A DNA stretch of 64,000 bases from Pyrinomonadaceae bacterium. Lineage in GTDB: Bacteria > Acidobacteriota > Blastocatellia > Pyrinomonadales > Pyrinomonadaceae. Positions 49,632 to 60,194 of the stretch are shown here, piece after piece. The stretch lies in contig JANQRU010000003.1 of the NCBI GenBank assembly GCA_028284415.1, forward strand, positions 132,562 through 196,561, read 5' to 3'. The notes under the pieces were generated by a model. That model saw only the letters and a list, made by a program, of their open reading frames with translations. It searched no databases and had not been told where the DNA came from. Position 1 is the stretch's first letter, and every line of letters starts with the position of its first letter. Made by a program: the position numbers and the translations under genes.

Positions 49632-52600
49632 TCATCTTCGTTTGTTCCGTAAAGTTTTAATTCCAAAGAAAAGAAAACCTATCAGACCGATAAAAACGCT
49701 ATAGTTAAAATAGTCAAAATTAGTTGAAACTTGAGGTCTATTAGTAAAGTCTCCATGTATTGTAAAAGCTGCCCAATAAAAAGGAGCTTTGTAATCGGTT
49801 TCACGGTAGAGCTTTAATTTAGCTTCTCTCAAAGCTTCTGAGTTTGTCATAGTCTCGTCGGATAAAAACTCATAGAAGTATTTCATTAACAGCTGAGTAG
49901 GATAATCATTAACTTTCCAATGACTTGAAACTACAGATTTCGCTCCTATCTGTAAAAATCCATTTGTTAAGCTTAAAATCCCTTCTCCATGCAATTCTTC
50001 GCCAATAGCTGTGTCACAAGCACTCAATACGACCAAGTTTGCAGTTAAACTTTTATTATAGATATCATGCAATCGTATGAATTCATTTATTCGTTTACCA
50101 TTTTTAGAATGTTGAGATAACAAAATACCAGATTTTTCAGGCTTTTTATCGTAATACAATCCGTGAGTGGCAAAATGTATTACTTCATAATTTGTAAAAT
50201 TTTGCTTCATAAAATTGTCTCTATTTGCTTCATAGCCCTCATAGTGAGTTGAATTTTTTGAGTCAAATATTTCAAAGATGGTATTTGCTTCTCTTTTAGA
50301 GAACTTTAAAGGTAATAAACGATTTAAATCACTAGAATTTTTATCAACATTTCCTTCGGATTTACTTGACGTGTTTTTTGAAAGAAGAGTGTTTGCAAAT
50401 ACTGGATTTGAGAAAACTAAAAAATCTTTACTATTAGCCGAGTTTAGTTTTTTTGATTCTTTAATTATTTTGACCATCGTAGCAGAAGGTCCAAAAATTA
50501 TTTCATTATTTACTAATAGCCAGACAAAATTAGGATTATTAGGTTCAGGTAAAGAAGAAAAAGGCAGATAGTGCAGTTTTCCATCAGGAATTATCAACCA
50601 CCTTTTACCTTTGATTTTACTATATACTTTACCTAAAAGTTTTTTACTTATAACTTTTGATAACTCTCTATATTCTTTATCAGATTCCTGAACTATTTTT
50701 TGGTATTCTTCATTATTATGGTTATTAAAATTACTACGACTTTTTAGAAGCTTTAAAAGTTTACCAACTTCTGTGTCAAGATTCTTACATTCAGGGAGTA
50801 AAAATACTTCAAAATTATCTTTACTGATCAACCATAAATAACTCTCTTCTTTGCCAATAAAAAATTCTAATAAAACAGTGTCTTCATCTAAGACAGAATT
50901 CTGAAATTCTTTTAAATTGAAAACTGGCGGATGTTTCAATTGAGTATAAATTGGACTTTCATTCTTTAAAATACCTTTCCAGTTTTCATATTCGTTCTTT
51001 AAGACATTAATTTTAGATTTCAAACCTTTGGCTTTGTCTGACTTGCTATTTGCTTTAGTCAGATTAACTAGCTCATTGTTTTTGTTATTAATTTGAATAC
51101 TTAAATCTTGCATTCTACTAACGATTTTAGGTGATGCATCAAGCGTATAATTTTCATTTGCTAATCTTAAAGTTTCGATCATTGAACGTGATCTAGACTT
51201 TTCAAACGCCTGAAACGCTCTCAAGGCATACCCATCATTCGGAAACTTTTTATGCATATTCATTAACAGCTTTACATATAAGTCGTAACGCTTATATGTC
51301 TTAGAATGAAAGGCTCTTTGTAAACCACTATTATCAACATTGTAATAAATGGTTTCAGTTAGTGATATAGATTTTTCTACTTGTTCAATTGCTTTATCAA
51401 TCTTCCCGTTCTTAAAATTTAAATTCGCTAAAGAAAATAGAGTTTCAGCTTTTTCAACTATATGATTTGTTTGTTGAGATTCTTCTAAGGATAAATCATA
51501 GTATTTTTTTGCAAGCTCGTTTTTACCCATTTTTAAATAAGCATTTGCAATGGTGTTGAGAATTAAAGGGAACTTAGTTTTATTTTTTTTGTAAGCTTTA
51601 TGTAATCCTTTATATTTTTTTATGGCGTCTTCATAGTTGCCTTCAGAAAAGTCTATAAAACCTAAAACTTCATTGAGATAAAGTGACCAAAACTCACTTT
51701 CTATTTTTTTTTCAAGTAGTAATGTTTTACTTAATAGAGAAGATGCAATTTCTAAATTTCCCTGCAAATGATGCAAAAGGACTAAATCTGGCAAAATAGC
51801 AAGTTGACCAATTTCATTGTTAGCTTTTTCGAAATATTCAACAGCTTTGCTGAGGTTTGTTATCGCTAAATTACTTTTATCATAAGTTAAGCCGTGAGCA
51901 GATTTACCCACATATATTTTCGCACGAAGATAAAAATCAATATTACTAGGAATTAGTTTATCAGCTTTATTATAGTAAGATAGGGCTTTCTTGTATTCAT
52001 TCGTTACCACATGTAAATAACCATAAGCATCATATATAAGTGCTTGCCCGCGTTTATTATTCTGCTGAATCCACATAGTTTGGGCTTTTTTCAGATAATC
52101 AAAAGCCAGCTCTTCATTATCATGAATTGCAAGGATTATACTTTGATTCAATAATGTTTTAGCCTGCAGGTTACGGTTGGCGGTCTCACTAGCGAGTGAA
52201 TGAGCTTTGATTAGATAATTCTGTGATTTGAGTAAATTACTTAGATAAAAATTTAGTTCTCCAAGAGCAAAGTTAGCAAAAGCCTTACTTTCAAAAGAAG
52301 TGGTTAATTTACTAAGTTTAATAGCCTTTTGAGCATAAATTTTACTTTTTTTGAAATTTCCAATCTGAGAATATAATAAGGATAGCTGACTTAAAGTTTC
52401 AATTTGTCCGTCAATATGATTTGCTTTAAAGTCAATATTTTTCGCTTTCTTAAAAAGTTTTATTGCTTCTTCATTTTTAGAAAGAATAATTAAAAGTTTT
52501 CCTGATTCTCTAAGACAAAAAGCAGCTCTACGTGGTTTAGCTAATTCTATCCAATTTTCAGCAGATTCTTTAAAAAGCAAAATAGAACGATTAATTTCAT

Positions 52601-52763
52601 CGTATTTCCAAACTTTGCTTAATTTTTTAGCTTCAGACTCAATTAAAATTGTTGCTTGTTCTTCATTATTAGCCTTGAGTTCAGTAAAACAGAAAAGAAC
52701 TACAATAATTAAACAAACGGATACGTAACAGAATTTTAAAGGTAATGTTTTCCTTACTTGCAT
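49632..52763 (-). CDS. CHAT-domain protease-like TPR protein
   Basis: A 1043-residue protein with a signal-like N-terminus (FCYVSVCLIIVVLFCF). Residues about 70-520 are TPRs (AIKLFKKAKNIDFKANHID, AKKYYDLSLEESQQTNH). The C-terminal CHAT domain, a caspase-fold peptidase, has the catalytic His in VIHFATHGLYYD and Cys in VVLSACDTAIGEELHGEG. One more hydrophobic helix at about 1015-1035 ends the protein. CHAT proteases act in programmed death and CRISPR-linked proteolysis as well as signalling. It is next to a second clan CD protease (C11). Confidence 0.9.
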   Translation of the reverse strand: MQVRKTLPLKFCYVSVCLIIVVLFCFTELKANNEEQATILIESEAKKLSKVWKYDEINRSILLFKESAENWIELAKPRRAAFCLRESGKLLIILSKNEEAIKLFKKAKNIDFKANHIDGQIETLSQLSLLYSQIGNFKKSKIYAQKAIKLSKLTTSFESKAFANFALGELNFYLSNLLKSQNYLIKAHSLASETANRNLQAKTLLNQSIILAIHDNEELAFDYLKKAQTMWIQQNNKRGQALIYDAYGYLHVVTNEYKKALSYYNKADKLIPSNIDFYLRAKIYVGKSAHGLTYDKSNLAITNLSKAVEYFEKANNEIGQLAILPDLVLLHHLQGNLEIASSLLSKTLLLEKKIESEFWSLYLNEVLGFIDFSEGNYEDAIKKYKGLHKAYKKNKTKFPLILNTIANAYLKMGKNELAKKYYDLSLEESQQTNHIVEKAETLFSLANLNFKNGKIDKAIEQVEKSISLTETIYYNVDNSGLQRAFHSKTYKRYDLYVKLLMNMHKKFPNDGYALRAFQAFEKSRSRSMIETLRLANENYTLDASPKIVSRMQDLSIQINNKNNELVNLTKANSKSDKAKGLKSKINVLKNEYENWKGILKNESPIYTQLKHPPVFNLKEFQNSVLDEDTVLLEFFIGKEESYLWLISKDNFEVFLLPECKNLDTEVGKLLKLLKSRSNFNNHNNEEYQKIVQESDKEYRELSKVISKKLLGKVYSKIKGKRWLIIPDGKLHYLPFSSLPEPNNPNFVWLLVNNEIIFGPSATMVKIIKESKKLNSANSKDFLVFSNPVFANTLLSKNTSSKSEGNVDKNSSDLNRLLPLKFSKREANTIFEIFDSKNSTHYEGYEANRDNFMKQNFTNYEVIHFATHGLYYDKKPEKSGILLSQHSKNGKRINEFIRLHDIYNKSLTANLVVLSACDTAIGEELHGEGILSLTNGFLQIGAKSVVSSHWKVNDYPTQLLMKYFYEFLSDETMTNSEALREAKLKLYRETDYKAPFYWAAFTIHGDFTNRPQVSTNFDYFNYSVFIGLIGFLFFGIKTLRNKRR

Positions 52764-52923
52764 TTATTGGGATTAATATAAAGCAATAATTAGATAAAAT
52801 TTTTGTTTAATTGTCATTATAGTGCATTTTTGACTTTAAAACCTAATTATTTTGGTAGTGATAAATACAATGAGGATGTTGATAATCGTATTTTAAGAAA
52901 TAAAAGTGTTCCACAAATAGTAT

Positions 52924-54231
52924 TTAATGCAGAATTGATAAGGGAATTGGATTTTTGGGTGTGATTTGTTTGTAAGTATTAGTTTTTCTGCGACTTACTT
53001 TAGTCAGATAAATTTGCAAGAACTTATTCCAAAGTTTTCCAGCTTCCGTTTTTTGCACAAAACTTAGTTGTTCATAGTCAATCTGAGTAACCTCATAAGC
53101 GGGTAGTGACCATGGAAAAAACAACGATATTCCAGTTGAATATTGATATTCTCCGCCACTGTAACCGCTCAAAATAATACTATCTTTTACTGCTTGCATT
53201 ACTTCAGTACAATTGGTGGACAATTTTTTTAATAATTGATGATTATTTCCTGCTTCATCAAATTTAAGACCTTCAATTTCTACTTTTAGTAAGGAACAAA
53301 AGTCACCAAGATCAATATTCTGGTCACACATATATGTTTGACAATCATAATGGACTTGCAAAAGTATATGTCGCATTTTTGCATAGATTAAGCTGTTTTC
53401 ATTTTCAAAGCATTTAAGTAAATTAATAACTAAACCTTTGAATTTATTATTTAGTATATTTAATTTGCTCATGTTCCAAGCTGACATATCAACTGAAACA
53501 CCACCAATTGCGTACTGAGCTTGTTTATTTATATATTTATAAACAAATTCTTCAGCGATGTGTTTGGAATCCAATTTATTTTTGTTTAAGCTTCCAAGAA
53601 TTTCTGCATATGACCAACCAGCATTGGGTATGCTCCCTTCAGAAGCAATCATTGTATCTGCAAGATTTTTGAATTGGTAACCAACTTCAAACATACTCAT
53701 CACACAACTATCAAATCCAAGTATTGATAAATTTTCCTTAATTATTTTTTCCTTGATTATTTTGATTCCCTTTTTTAAGTCAGGCATATTCATACATACA
53801 TCTTTACTTTCATCTTTAAGAAGACCAGAACTAATGAACCCCATTGTATGCCCGGAGAGAATTAAAACGTACTTTTCTTCGGTTTTGTTTATATTTGGTT
53901 TCTTTTTTACCTGCTTGACAGACCAATAGGCAAAATCAATCAATGGATCAATTGCTTCTGAAATGGAATACCTAGCATCTTCTACTTCTGACAATTTATC
54001 GTTTATTTGATAAGAATAAAGATAACTTGGAGATTTTGAATCAGAAAAATCGCAAAGAACTGGCGGGATTTCTGGCGAATTATTTATGTAATGTACAAAA
54101 AGTCTTATATTGTCTTTTTCATTCTGGTTTACTTTTTTTTGTAAAGTTTCTAAAGCATAAGCCATATCAATACTAAGGTTATTATCACCTGCCATATAAA
54201 TCATTACATTCCAGTTTATTTTTTTAGTCAT
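52924..54231 (-). CDS. C11 (clostripain-like) cysteine protease
   Basis: A 435-residue peptidase of clan CD. The opening WNVMIYMAGDNNLSIDM is characteristic of C11; the catalytic His is in LILSGHTMGF and the Cys in LGFDSCVMSMFEVGYQF. C11 enzymes cut after Arg or Lys and usually self-activate. No signal peptide is seen. It lies downstream of a small repeat peptide gene, with a 17-bp hairpin between them, and next to the CHAT gene. It may process the peptide, whose repeats each end in Lys or Arg. Confidence 0.92.
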   Translation of the reverse strand: MTKKINWNVMIYMAGDNNLSIDMAYALETLQKKVNQNEKDNIRLFVHYINNSPEIPPVLCDFSDSKSPSYLYSYQINDKLSEVEDARYSISEAIDPLIDFAYWSVKQVKKKPNINKTEEKYVLILSGHTMGFISSGLLKDESKDVCMNMPDLKKGIKIIKEKIIKENLSILGFDSCVMSMFEVGYQFKNLADTMIASEGSIPNAGWSYAEILGSLNKNKLDSKHIAEEFVYKYINKQAQYAIGGVSVDMSAWNMSKLNILNNKFKGLVINLLKCFENENSLIYAKMRHILLQVHYDCQTYMCDQNIDLGDFCSLLKVEIEGLKFDEAGNNHQLLKKLSTNCTEVMQAVKDSIILSGYSGGEYQYSTGISLFFPWSLPAYEVTQIDYEQLSFVQKTEAGKLWNKFLQIYLTKVSRRKTNTYKQITPKNPIPLSILH

Positions 54232-54271
54232 ATTTCTCTCCTCACCAAATTGAGATTCTGTTACGTAAATA

Positions 54272-54317
54272 TGATAGAGGTAGCATTACCTTGAGTAACA
54301 AGTAATGCTACCTCTAT
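54272..54317 (-). terminator. 17-bp hairpin between peptide and protease genes
   Basis: GATAGAGGTAGCATTAC and GTAATGCTACCTCTATC pair perfectly around a 12-nt loop. On the minus strand it lies between the small peptide gene and the C11 start, without a strong T-run. It probably acts as a partial terminator or mRNA stabiliser that sets peptide levels above protease levels. Confidence 0.7.
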
Positions 54318-54346
54318 CTTTTCAAATAGATTTAGCTTACTTGGCT

Positions 54347-54532
54347 TCAGCTTTTTTTATTAAAGCCAAAAGCATTCCAATTTGACTCCACATTCTTTAA
54401 ATTACTAAAGTGCTTAACTAAACCGTTTGGGTTAATCGGCATCTTTGCAATCGGGTTGATTGGCATTTTGTTCATTGGGTTAATTGGAACTCTGTTTAGC
54501 GAGTTGGCTTGTTCATTTTTATTTACTTTCAT
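54347..54532 (-). CDS. Small peptide with tandem MPINP repeats
   Basis: A 61-residue ORF with a strong ribosome site (AAGGAGA, 7 bp spacing). After a short leader (KVNKNEQANSLNR) come repeats VPINPMNK, MPINPIAK, MPINPNGLVK, then HFSNLKNVESNWNAFGFNKKS. Every repeat is bounded by Arg or Lys, which is where clostripain-type proteases cut. It lies directly upstream of the C11 gene on the same strand. I do not recognise the family. It looks like a precursor or substrate peptide. Confidence 0.75.
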   Translation of the reverse strand: MKVNKNEQANSLNRVPINPMNKMPINPIAKMPINPNGLVKHFSNLKNVESNWNAFGFNKKS

Positions 54533-54882
54533 AGTTTTTCTCCTTTCAATTTGATTGAATTTTATTGTTTGTGGGAAGGTTTAATTTGAGAATTATTTTT
54601 CTCAGTTATGTGTGTAAGACAAATGAAAAAAGTTACAAAATTTTTTCATAATCCGTAAAACTAAAATAAATGTTTTCTCAAATCATTCTTTAACTTATTT
54701 TGTTTTGTAAAAAAGGATCCTTTAGTTTGATATGTAGTTTTTGAAAATACGTTACGAAAAAAATTAATTCAGAGAAAAAAAAAGAAAGCTAGTCAACTCA
54801 AATATATGTTTCGGATTTATACAAATTAGGAATTTTCGATATAATCTTGCGGAAAATATCCTAGCTAATATCAAGTATTGAA

Positions 54883-57800
54883 ATGCCAAAAAGAACAGAT
54901 ATAAATAAAATATTAATTATCGGATCAGGACCAATTGTTATTGGACAAGCATGTGAATTTGATTATTCGGGAACGCAAGCATGCCGAGCATTGCGTGATG
55001 AGGGTTTTGAAGTCGTCCTTGTAAACTCCAATCCAGCGACGATTATGACCGATCCTGAAATTGCGGATAAAACATATATTGAGCCATTAACTGTTGAGAC
55101 TGTGACTGAAATTATTGCAAAAGAAAATCCTGATGCTTTGTTACCCACGGTCGGTGGACAGACAGGCTTAAATCTTTCGATTGATCTTTATGAACAGGGG
55201 ATTTTAGACAAACACTGCGTTAAACTGATTGGTGCGAATGTCGAAGCTATCAAGGTCGGCGAAGACCGCGAATTGTTTAAAAATGCAATGGATGAGATCG
55301 GCATACAGATGCCAAAAGGTGATTTTGCAACAACTTGGGAAGAAGCTCAGGAAATCGTAAAGGAAACGGGCTATCCAGCGATTATTCGCCCAGCTTACAC
55401 TTTAGGCGGAACAGGTGGCGGAACAGCTTATAACCCGGAAGAATTTGAAGAGATCGTCGAACGTGGTTTAGACGCATCGCCCGTCTCGCAAGTCTTGATC
55501 GAAGAATCAATTTTGGGTTGGAAAGAATATGAATTAGAAGTAATGCGTGATCTGAACGATAACGTCGTGATTATCTGTTCGATCGAAAACTTTGATCCAA
55601 TGGGAGTTCATACAGGCGATTCGATCACAGTTGCACCTGCACAAACTTTGACTGATGTTGAATATCAAAAATTACGCGATATGTCGCTCGCTTGTATCCG
55701 CCGCGTCGGAGTTGAAACCGGCGGTTCGAATATTCAATTTGCAGTCAATCCCGAAAATGGTGAGATTAGAATAATCGAGATGAATCCGCGTGTTTCTAGA
55801 AGTTCCGCCCTCGCTTCAAAAGCTACGGGTTTTCCGATTGCTAAGATTGCCGCAAAACTCGCCGTTGGCTACACTCTCGACGAAATTCCCAATGACATTA
55901 CAAAGAAAACTCCCGCAAGTTTTGAGCCGACGATTGATTATGTCGTAACGAAAATTCCTAAATGGGCTTTTGAAAAATTTGAAGGTGTTGAAGATGTTCT
56001 AGGAACGCAAATGAAATCTGTCGGTGAAGTTATGGCAATCGGTCGAACTTTTAAGGAATCACTTTTCAAAGGTTTACGTTCTCTAGAAGCAGTCAAACCT
56101 TTGCGTTTGCAAGGTGTTCCCGATTATGAAATACAACAAAAATTGTCGCGTCCGAATTCACAAAGATTTTCGTACATTACATACGCTTTGCAACATGGTT
56201 ATTCGATTGAAGAAGTTCATCGTTTGACGAAAATTGACCCGTGGTTTCTGGAGCAATTGGTCGAGGTAATGCGTCTGCAAGATCGTATAGAAAACCGTAA
56301 GTTAAATGATGTTCCAACAGATGTTTTACGTTACGCAAAGGAATATGGGCTGTCAGATAGACGTGTGGCTTTTTTGACTGAAAGTGATGAAATGACCGTT
56401 CGTAATCATCGTAAGAATGCAATGATTTTGCCTGTTTACAAACGGGTTGACACTTGCGGTGCTGAGTTTGAATCTTTTACGCCTTATCTCTATTCAACTT
56501 ATGAAGAGGAAGACGAATCGAATCCGACTGACAGCCGTAAAATTATGATTCTCGGCTCAGGACCAAACCGCATCGGGCAGGGAATCGAGTTTGATTATTG
56601 CTGTTGCCACGCTTCCTTTGCACTTTCGGATGCAGATTTTGAAACGATTATGGTTAACTGCAATCCTGAAACTGTTTCAACCGATTACGACACGTCTGAC
56701 CGCCTGTATTTTGAACCGCTCACATTTGAAGACGTGATGAACATCGTTGATAACGAAAACCCCGACGGTGTAATCGTACAATTCGGCGGGCAAACTCCGC
56801 TTAATTTATCCGACGAGCTGCATAATGCAGGCGTTCCGATCATCGGAACATCACCTGATTCGATTGACCTTGCGGAAGACCGCAAAAGATTTTCGGCACT
56901 TTTGAAAGATTTAAATATTCCACAACCTGCCAATGGCACAGCCGTCTCGCCCATAGAAGCGAAGGAAATCGCTGAAGAGATCGGCTATCCGGTCGTCGTG
57001 CGTCCGTCTTTTGTGCTTGGTGGTCGGGCGATGGCAATCGTCTATGACGAACAAACCTTGGACGAATATATGCGAACCGCCGTTGATGCTTCGCCCGAAA
57101 AGCCAATCCTAATAGATAAATTCTTGGAACGTGCCGTTGAAATTGACGTTGACGCATTGGCTGACGAAACCGCCACCGTTATCTGCGGAATCCAGGAACA
57201 CATCGAAGAAGCCGGAATTCATTCGGGCGATTCAAGTTCGGTTTTACCACCACAAAAGGTCGCTGAAGAACATATCGAAACGATCAAGCATTACACAAAA
57301 AATCTTGCTGAAGCTCTAAAAGTAAAAGGCTTGATGAATCTCCAACTCGCCATCAAAGACGACCGTGTTTTCATCATCGAAGTAAATCCGAGAGCTTCCA
57401 GAACCGTCCCGTTCGTCGCTAAAGCAACAGGCGTTCCGATTGCCAAAATCGCTTCATTAGTGATGGCTGGCGTTAAAACTCTCAAAGATTTCAATCTGCC
57501 TGAAGTTCTATACGTGCCGCATATCTTCGTCAAATCGCCTGTTTTCCCGTTCAAAAAATTTGCCGGAGTTGATCCGATCCTCGGACCCGAAATGCATTCG
57601 ACAGGTGAAGTTATGGGCATAGGTGAAACATTCGGCGAAGCTTACGGCAAAGCTATGGAAGGAGCATTTTTAAATCTTCCAATGAAAGGCACAGCTTTCA
57701 TCTCGGTCAATGATGGCGACAAAGGACAAGCTGTGATCCTCGCCCGTCGTTTAAATAAAATGGGCTTCAAACTAATCGCCACATACGGGACTGCTACTCG

Positions 57801-58107
57801 CCTAAAAGAAGTTGGCTTGGAATGCGAAACCGTCTTCAAAGTCAATGAAGGTCGCCCAAACATCGCCGACTATATCAAACGCGGAGAGATCGCCCTCGTC
57901 ATCAACACGCCCTTAGGCAAAACTTCCCACTATGACGAAAAAGCGATCAGAAAATCCGCCCTCCAATACAATGTCCCGACCGTCACAACTATGACCGGAG
58001 CCGAAGCCTTGATCGAAGCCATTCAAACTAAAATGAATAAAGAAAAAGTAAATGTTCGAAGCTTGCAGGAGATTCATTCAAAGGAAAGGGCAAATACAGT
58101 TAATTAA
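54883..58107 (+). CDS. carB: Carbamoyl-phosphate synthase large subunit
   Basis: CarB makes carbamoyl phosphate for pyrimidine and arginine synthesis. The 1074-residue protein has two homologous ATP-grasp halves: [19 protein letters not shown] at the start and [21 protein letters not shown] near residue 560, with [12 protein letters not shown] and [13 protein letters not shown] as ATP loops. The C-terminal MGS-like allosteric domain starts near 940. Length is normal. A 350-bp AT-rich gap without a visible gene precedes it. The second half is noticeably richer in G+C than the first. Confidence 0.97.
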   Translation: MPKRTDINKILIIGSGPIVIGQACEFDYSGTQACRALRDEGFEVVLVNSNPATIMTDPEIADKTYIEPLTVETVTEIIAKENPDALLPTVGGQTGLNLSIDLYEQGILDKHCVKLIGANVEAIKVGEDRELFKNAMDEIGIQMPKGDFATTWEEAQEIVKETGYPAIIRPAYTLGGTGGGTAYNPEEFEEIVERGLDASPVSQVLIEESILGWKEYELEVMRDLNDNVVIICSIENFDPMGVHTGDSITVAPAQTLTDVEYQKLRDMSLACIRRVGVETGGSNIQFAVNPENGEIRIIEMNPRVSRSSALASKATGFPIAKIAAKLAVGYTLDEIPNDITKKTPASFEPTIDYVVTKIPKWAFEKFEGVEDVLGTQMKSVGEVMAIGRTFKESLFKGLRSLEAVKPLRLQGVPDYEIQQKLSRPNSQRFSYITYALQHGYSIEEVHRLTKIDPWFLEQLVEVMRLQDRIENRKLNDVPTDVLRYAKEYGLSDRRVAFLTESDEMTVRNHRKNAMILPVYKRVDTCGAEFESFTPYLYSTYEEEDESNPTDSRKIMILGSGPNRIGQGIEFDYCCCHASFALSDADFETIMVNCNPETVSTDYDTSDRLYFEPLTFEDVMNIVDNENPDGVIVQFGGQTPLNLSDELHNAGVPIIGTSPDSIDLAEDRKRFSALLKDLNIPQPANGTAVSPIEAKEIAEEIGYPVVVRPSFVLGGRAMAIVYDEQTLDEYMRTAVDASPEKPILIDKFLERAVEIDVDALADETATVICGIQEHIEEAGIHSGDSSSVLPPQKVAEEHIETIKHYTKNLAEALKVKGLMNLQLAIKDDRVFIIEVNPRASRTVPFVAKATGVPIAKIASLVMAGVKTLKDFNLPEVLYVPHIFVKSPVFPFKKFAGVDPILGPEMHSTGEVMGIGETFGEAYGKAMEGAFLNLPMKGTAFISVNDGDKGQAVILARRLNKMGFKLIATYGTATRLKEVGLECETVFKVNEGRPNIADYIKRGEIALVINTPLGKTSHYDEKAIRKSALQYNVPTVTTMTGAEALIEAIQTKMNKEKVNVRSLQEIHSKERANTVN

Positions 58108-58110
58108 AAT

Positions 58111-59103
58111 ATGAGCAAAATAACCCACAAAACCGATTTTGCTGAGATTTCGAAACTCATTAGAGAATCAAGATACAAAGCCGTCAAGGCGGTCAATTCC
58201 GAATTGATAAATCTCTACTGGCAAATCGGCGAATATATCAGCAAACGTGTTGAATCGGCTGGTTGGGGAAAATCGGTTGTCGAAGAACTTGCCAAATATC
58301 TCAAAGAAAATGAACCTGATTTGAAAGGGTTTTCCGACAAAAATCTTTGGCGGATGAAACAGTTTTACGAGACATACATAGAGCTGCCAAAACTCTCACC
58401 ACTGCTGAGAGAAATTAGTTGGTCGAATAATTTGGCAATAATGACTAGATGTAAAACCGATGAAGAAAAAGAGTTTTATTTGAGGCTAAGTGCAAAAGAA
58501 AATTACAGTTTTCGGGAACTCGAAAGGCAAATAAATTCGGGCGTTTTCGAGCGAACAATGCTTGGAAATCAAAAACTCTCAACAGTGTTGAGAGAATTTA
58601 GCGGCGATGTTTCAAATGTTTTCAAGGACAAATATGTATTTGAATTTCTCGATTTGCCTGAAGAACATTCCGAGAGTGATTTGGAAAACGCTTTAGTTCA
58701 AAATTTTAAAAACTTCATCCTCGAAATCGGAAAAGGCTTTGCATATTTAGGAAAGCAATATCGCTTACAGGTGGGCAACCACGATTATTATCTCGATTTG
58801 CTTTTCTACAACCGCGACCTGCAATGTCTTGTGATGTTTGAACTCAAAATCGAAGAATTCAAACCGGAGTTCTTAGACAAACTGGATTTCTATCTCGAAG
58901 CACTAGACCGCGATGTCCGACGTGAACACGAAAACCCAAGCATCGGCATCTTGCTCTGTAAAGGCAAAGACGACACCGTTGTCGAATATGCCCTCGCCCG
59001 AAATCTTTCACCTGCTGTCATCGCCGATTACGAAACAAAACTGCCCGACAAAAAACTTCTGCGGGCAAAGGTTGAAGAATTCACCGCATTGCTTGCAAAA
59101 TAA
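58111..59103 (+). CDS. YhcG-family PDDEXK nuclease domain protein (DUF1016)
   Basis: A 330-residue protein. The N-terminal DUF1016_N helical domain opens LIRESRYKAVKAVNSELINLYWQIGEYIS. The C-terminal PD-(D/E)xK nuclease-like domain has YRLQVGNHDYYLDLLFYNRDLQCLVMFELK, where Asp and Glu-x-Lys form the likely metal site. YhcG proteins are linked to restriction-type or mobile-element functions. It starts 3 bp after carB, which is unlikely to reflect function. Confidence 0.9.
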   Translation: MSKITHKTDFAEISKLIRESRYKAVKAVNSELINLYWQIGEYISKRVESAGWGKSVVEELAKYLKENEPDLKGFSDKNLWRMKQFYETYIELPKLSPLLREISWSNNLAIMTRCKTDEEKEFYLRLSAKENYSFRELERQINSGVFERTMLGNQKLSTVLREFSGDVSNVFKDKYVFEFLDLPEEHSESDLENALVQNFKNFILEIGKGFAYLGKQYRLQVGNHDYYLDLLFYNRDLQCLVMFELKIEEFKPEFLDKLDFYLEALDRDVRREHENPSIGILLCKGKDDTVVEYALARNLSPAVIADYETKLPDKKLLRAKVEEFTALLAK

Positions 59104-59295
59104 AATTATTTAAGAAGTTTTCAATAATTCGGTATGTTTTGTCTTTTGATTAGACTATTTTTTGTTCTTTAAGGCAATGACTCAACAACTATTTTTTTAG
59201 CGTCAGGCATTGCAAAATCTTGGATATTGGATTACATCTTTTTGTATCTTTCTTTACCTTACAACAATTTATCAATCTTATAAATCCCAAAATAA

Positions 59296-60150
59296 CTATT
59301 TCTGTGAGTTTAGACTTTTGCAATTATTGTTGAACATTTCTTCAAATTTGTAAATTACTATTGACTTACTCCCAGATTTATTAAGAATTTCAATGAAAAA
59401 GTAACTATCATTAAAGTAGTGAATTTTTATTTCTTTAGCTTTTGGATATTCTTTTGAAACCAAACAAGTTATATTTTTTCGATTTTCCAAATTGGTAGGT
59501 ATCAAATACAAATTGCGTAAATTATTTACTGTAAAATACAGTAAATATAATATAAAAAAGAAAAGAAATAATAAGATAATTGCCACAGTTCTTTTAATAA
59601 AAAATTTTTTTTTATCATTACGCAGAAACTCAGTAAATTTTTTTACCCTCTGCGGATCTTTATAAACAATCGCTTTTATTATTTCTGTTAGTCCTTCTAA
59701 AAATAAAACTAAACAAAAAATAGTGAAAATTAACATTGGGATGAGAAAAAATAATTTGAAGCTGAGTTTGTCAAAATCAAAAAGAAAAACTGAAAGAGAA
59801 AACAGAGAAAACAGTAACAAAGAGGAAATTGTTAATCCAACCCCAGTTTTGATGCTTGGGGCTTTATTTTTTTTTATATCTTCAGTCTCGTTTTTAAGGT
59901 TCTTCAAAAGTAAGTTTGGATATAGTAATAATAAGATGAGTTGTAACGATAGATAAATTGTTGAAAGGATGAACAAAATTAATATTCCATCTGCTACAAG
60001 TTGACTAACTGAGAAAAAACGAATGTATGAAGTCTCAATACTTGATAATTCAATAAGTTGCCAAAGCCCACCTAAAATAGCCGGAACTATAAGAATCACA
60101 CTTAAATTATCTTTGATTAATTTTAAATTACTTTTAAACTTTTCAAGCAT
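59296..60150 (-). CDS. Multi-pass membrane protein, unknown
   Basis: A 284-residue protein with about five hydrophobic helices (near 18-30, 48-75, 103-122, 131-150 and 188-207) and a C-terminal domain of about 75 residues (NLENRKNITCLVSKEYPKA). It is AT-rich compared with the neighbouring aminopeptidase. The family is not recognised; no partner gene is obvious. Confidence 0.65.
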   Translation of the reverse strand: MLEKFKSNLKLIKDNLSVILIVPAILGGLWQLIELSSIETSYIRFFSVSQLVADGILILFILSTIYLSLQLILLLLYPNLLLKNLKNETEDIKKNKAPSIKTGVGLTISSLLLFSLFSLSVFLFDFDKLSFKLFFLIPMLIFTIFCLVLFLEGLTEIIKAIVYKDPQRVKKFTEFLRNDKKKFFIKRTVAIILLFLFFFILYLLYFTVNNLRNLYLIPTNLENRKNITCLVSKEYPKAKEIKIHYFNDSYFFIEILNKSGSKSIVIYKFEEMFNNNCKSLNSQK

Positions 60151-60194
60151 TAATATATTCCCTTAGTTCAGTTCAAAATTAATTTTGAACTGAA

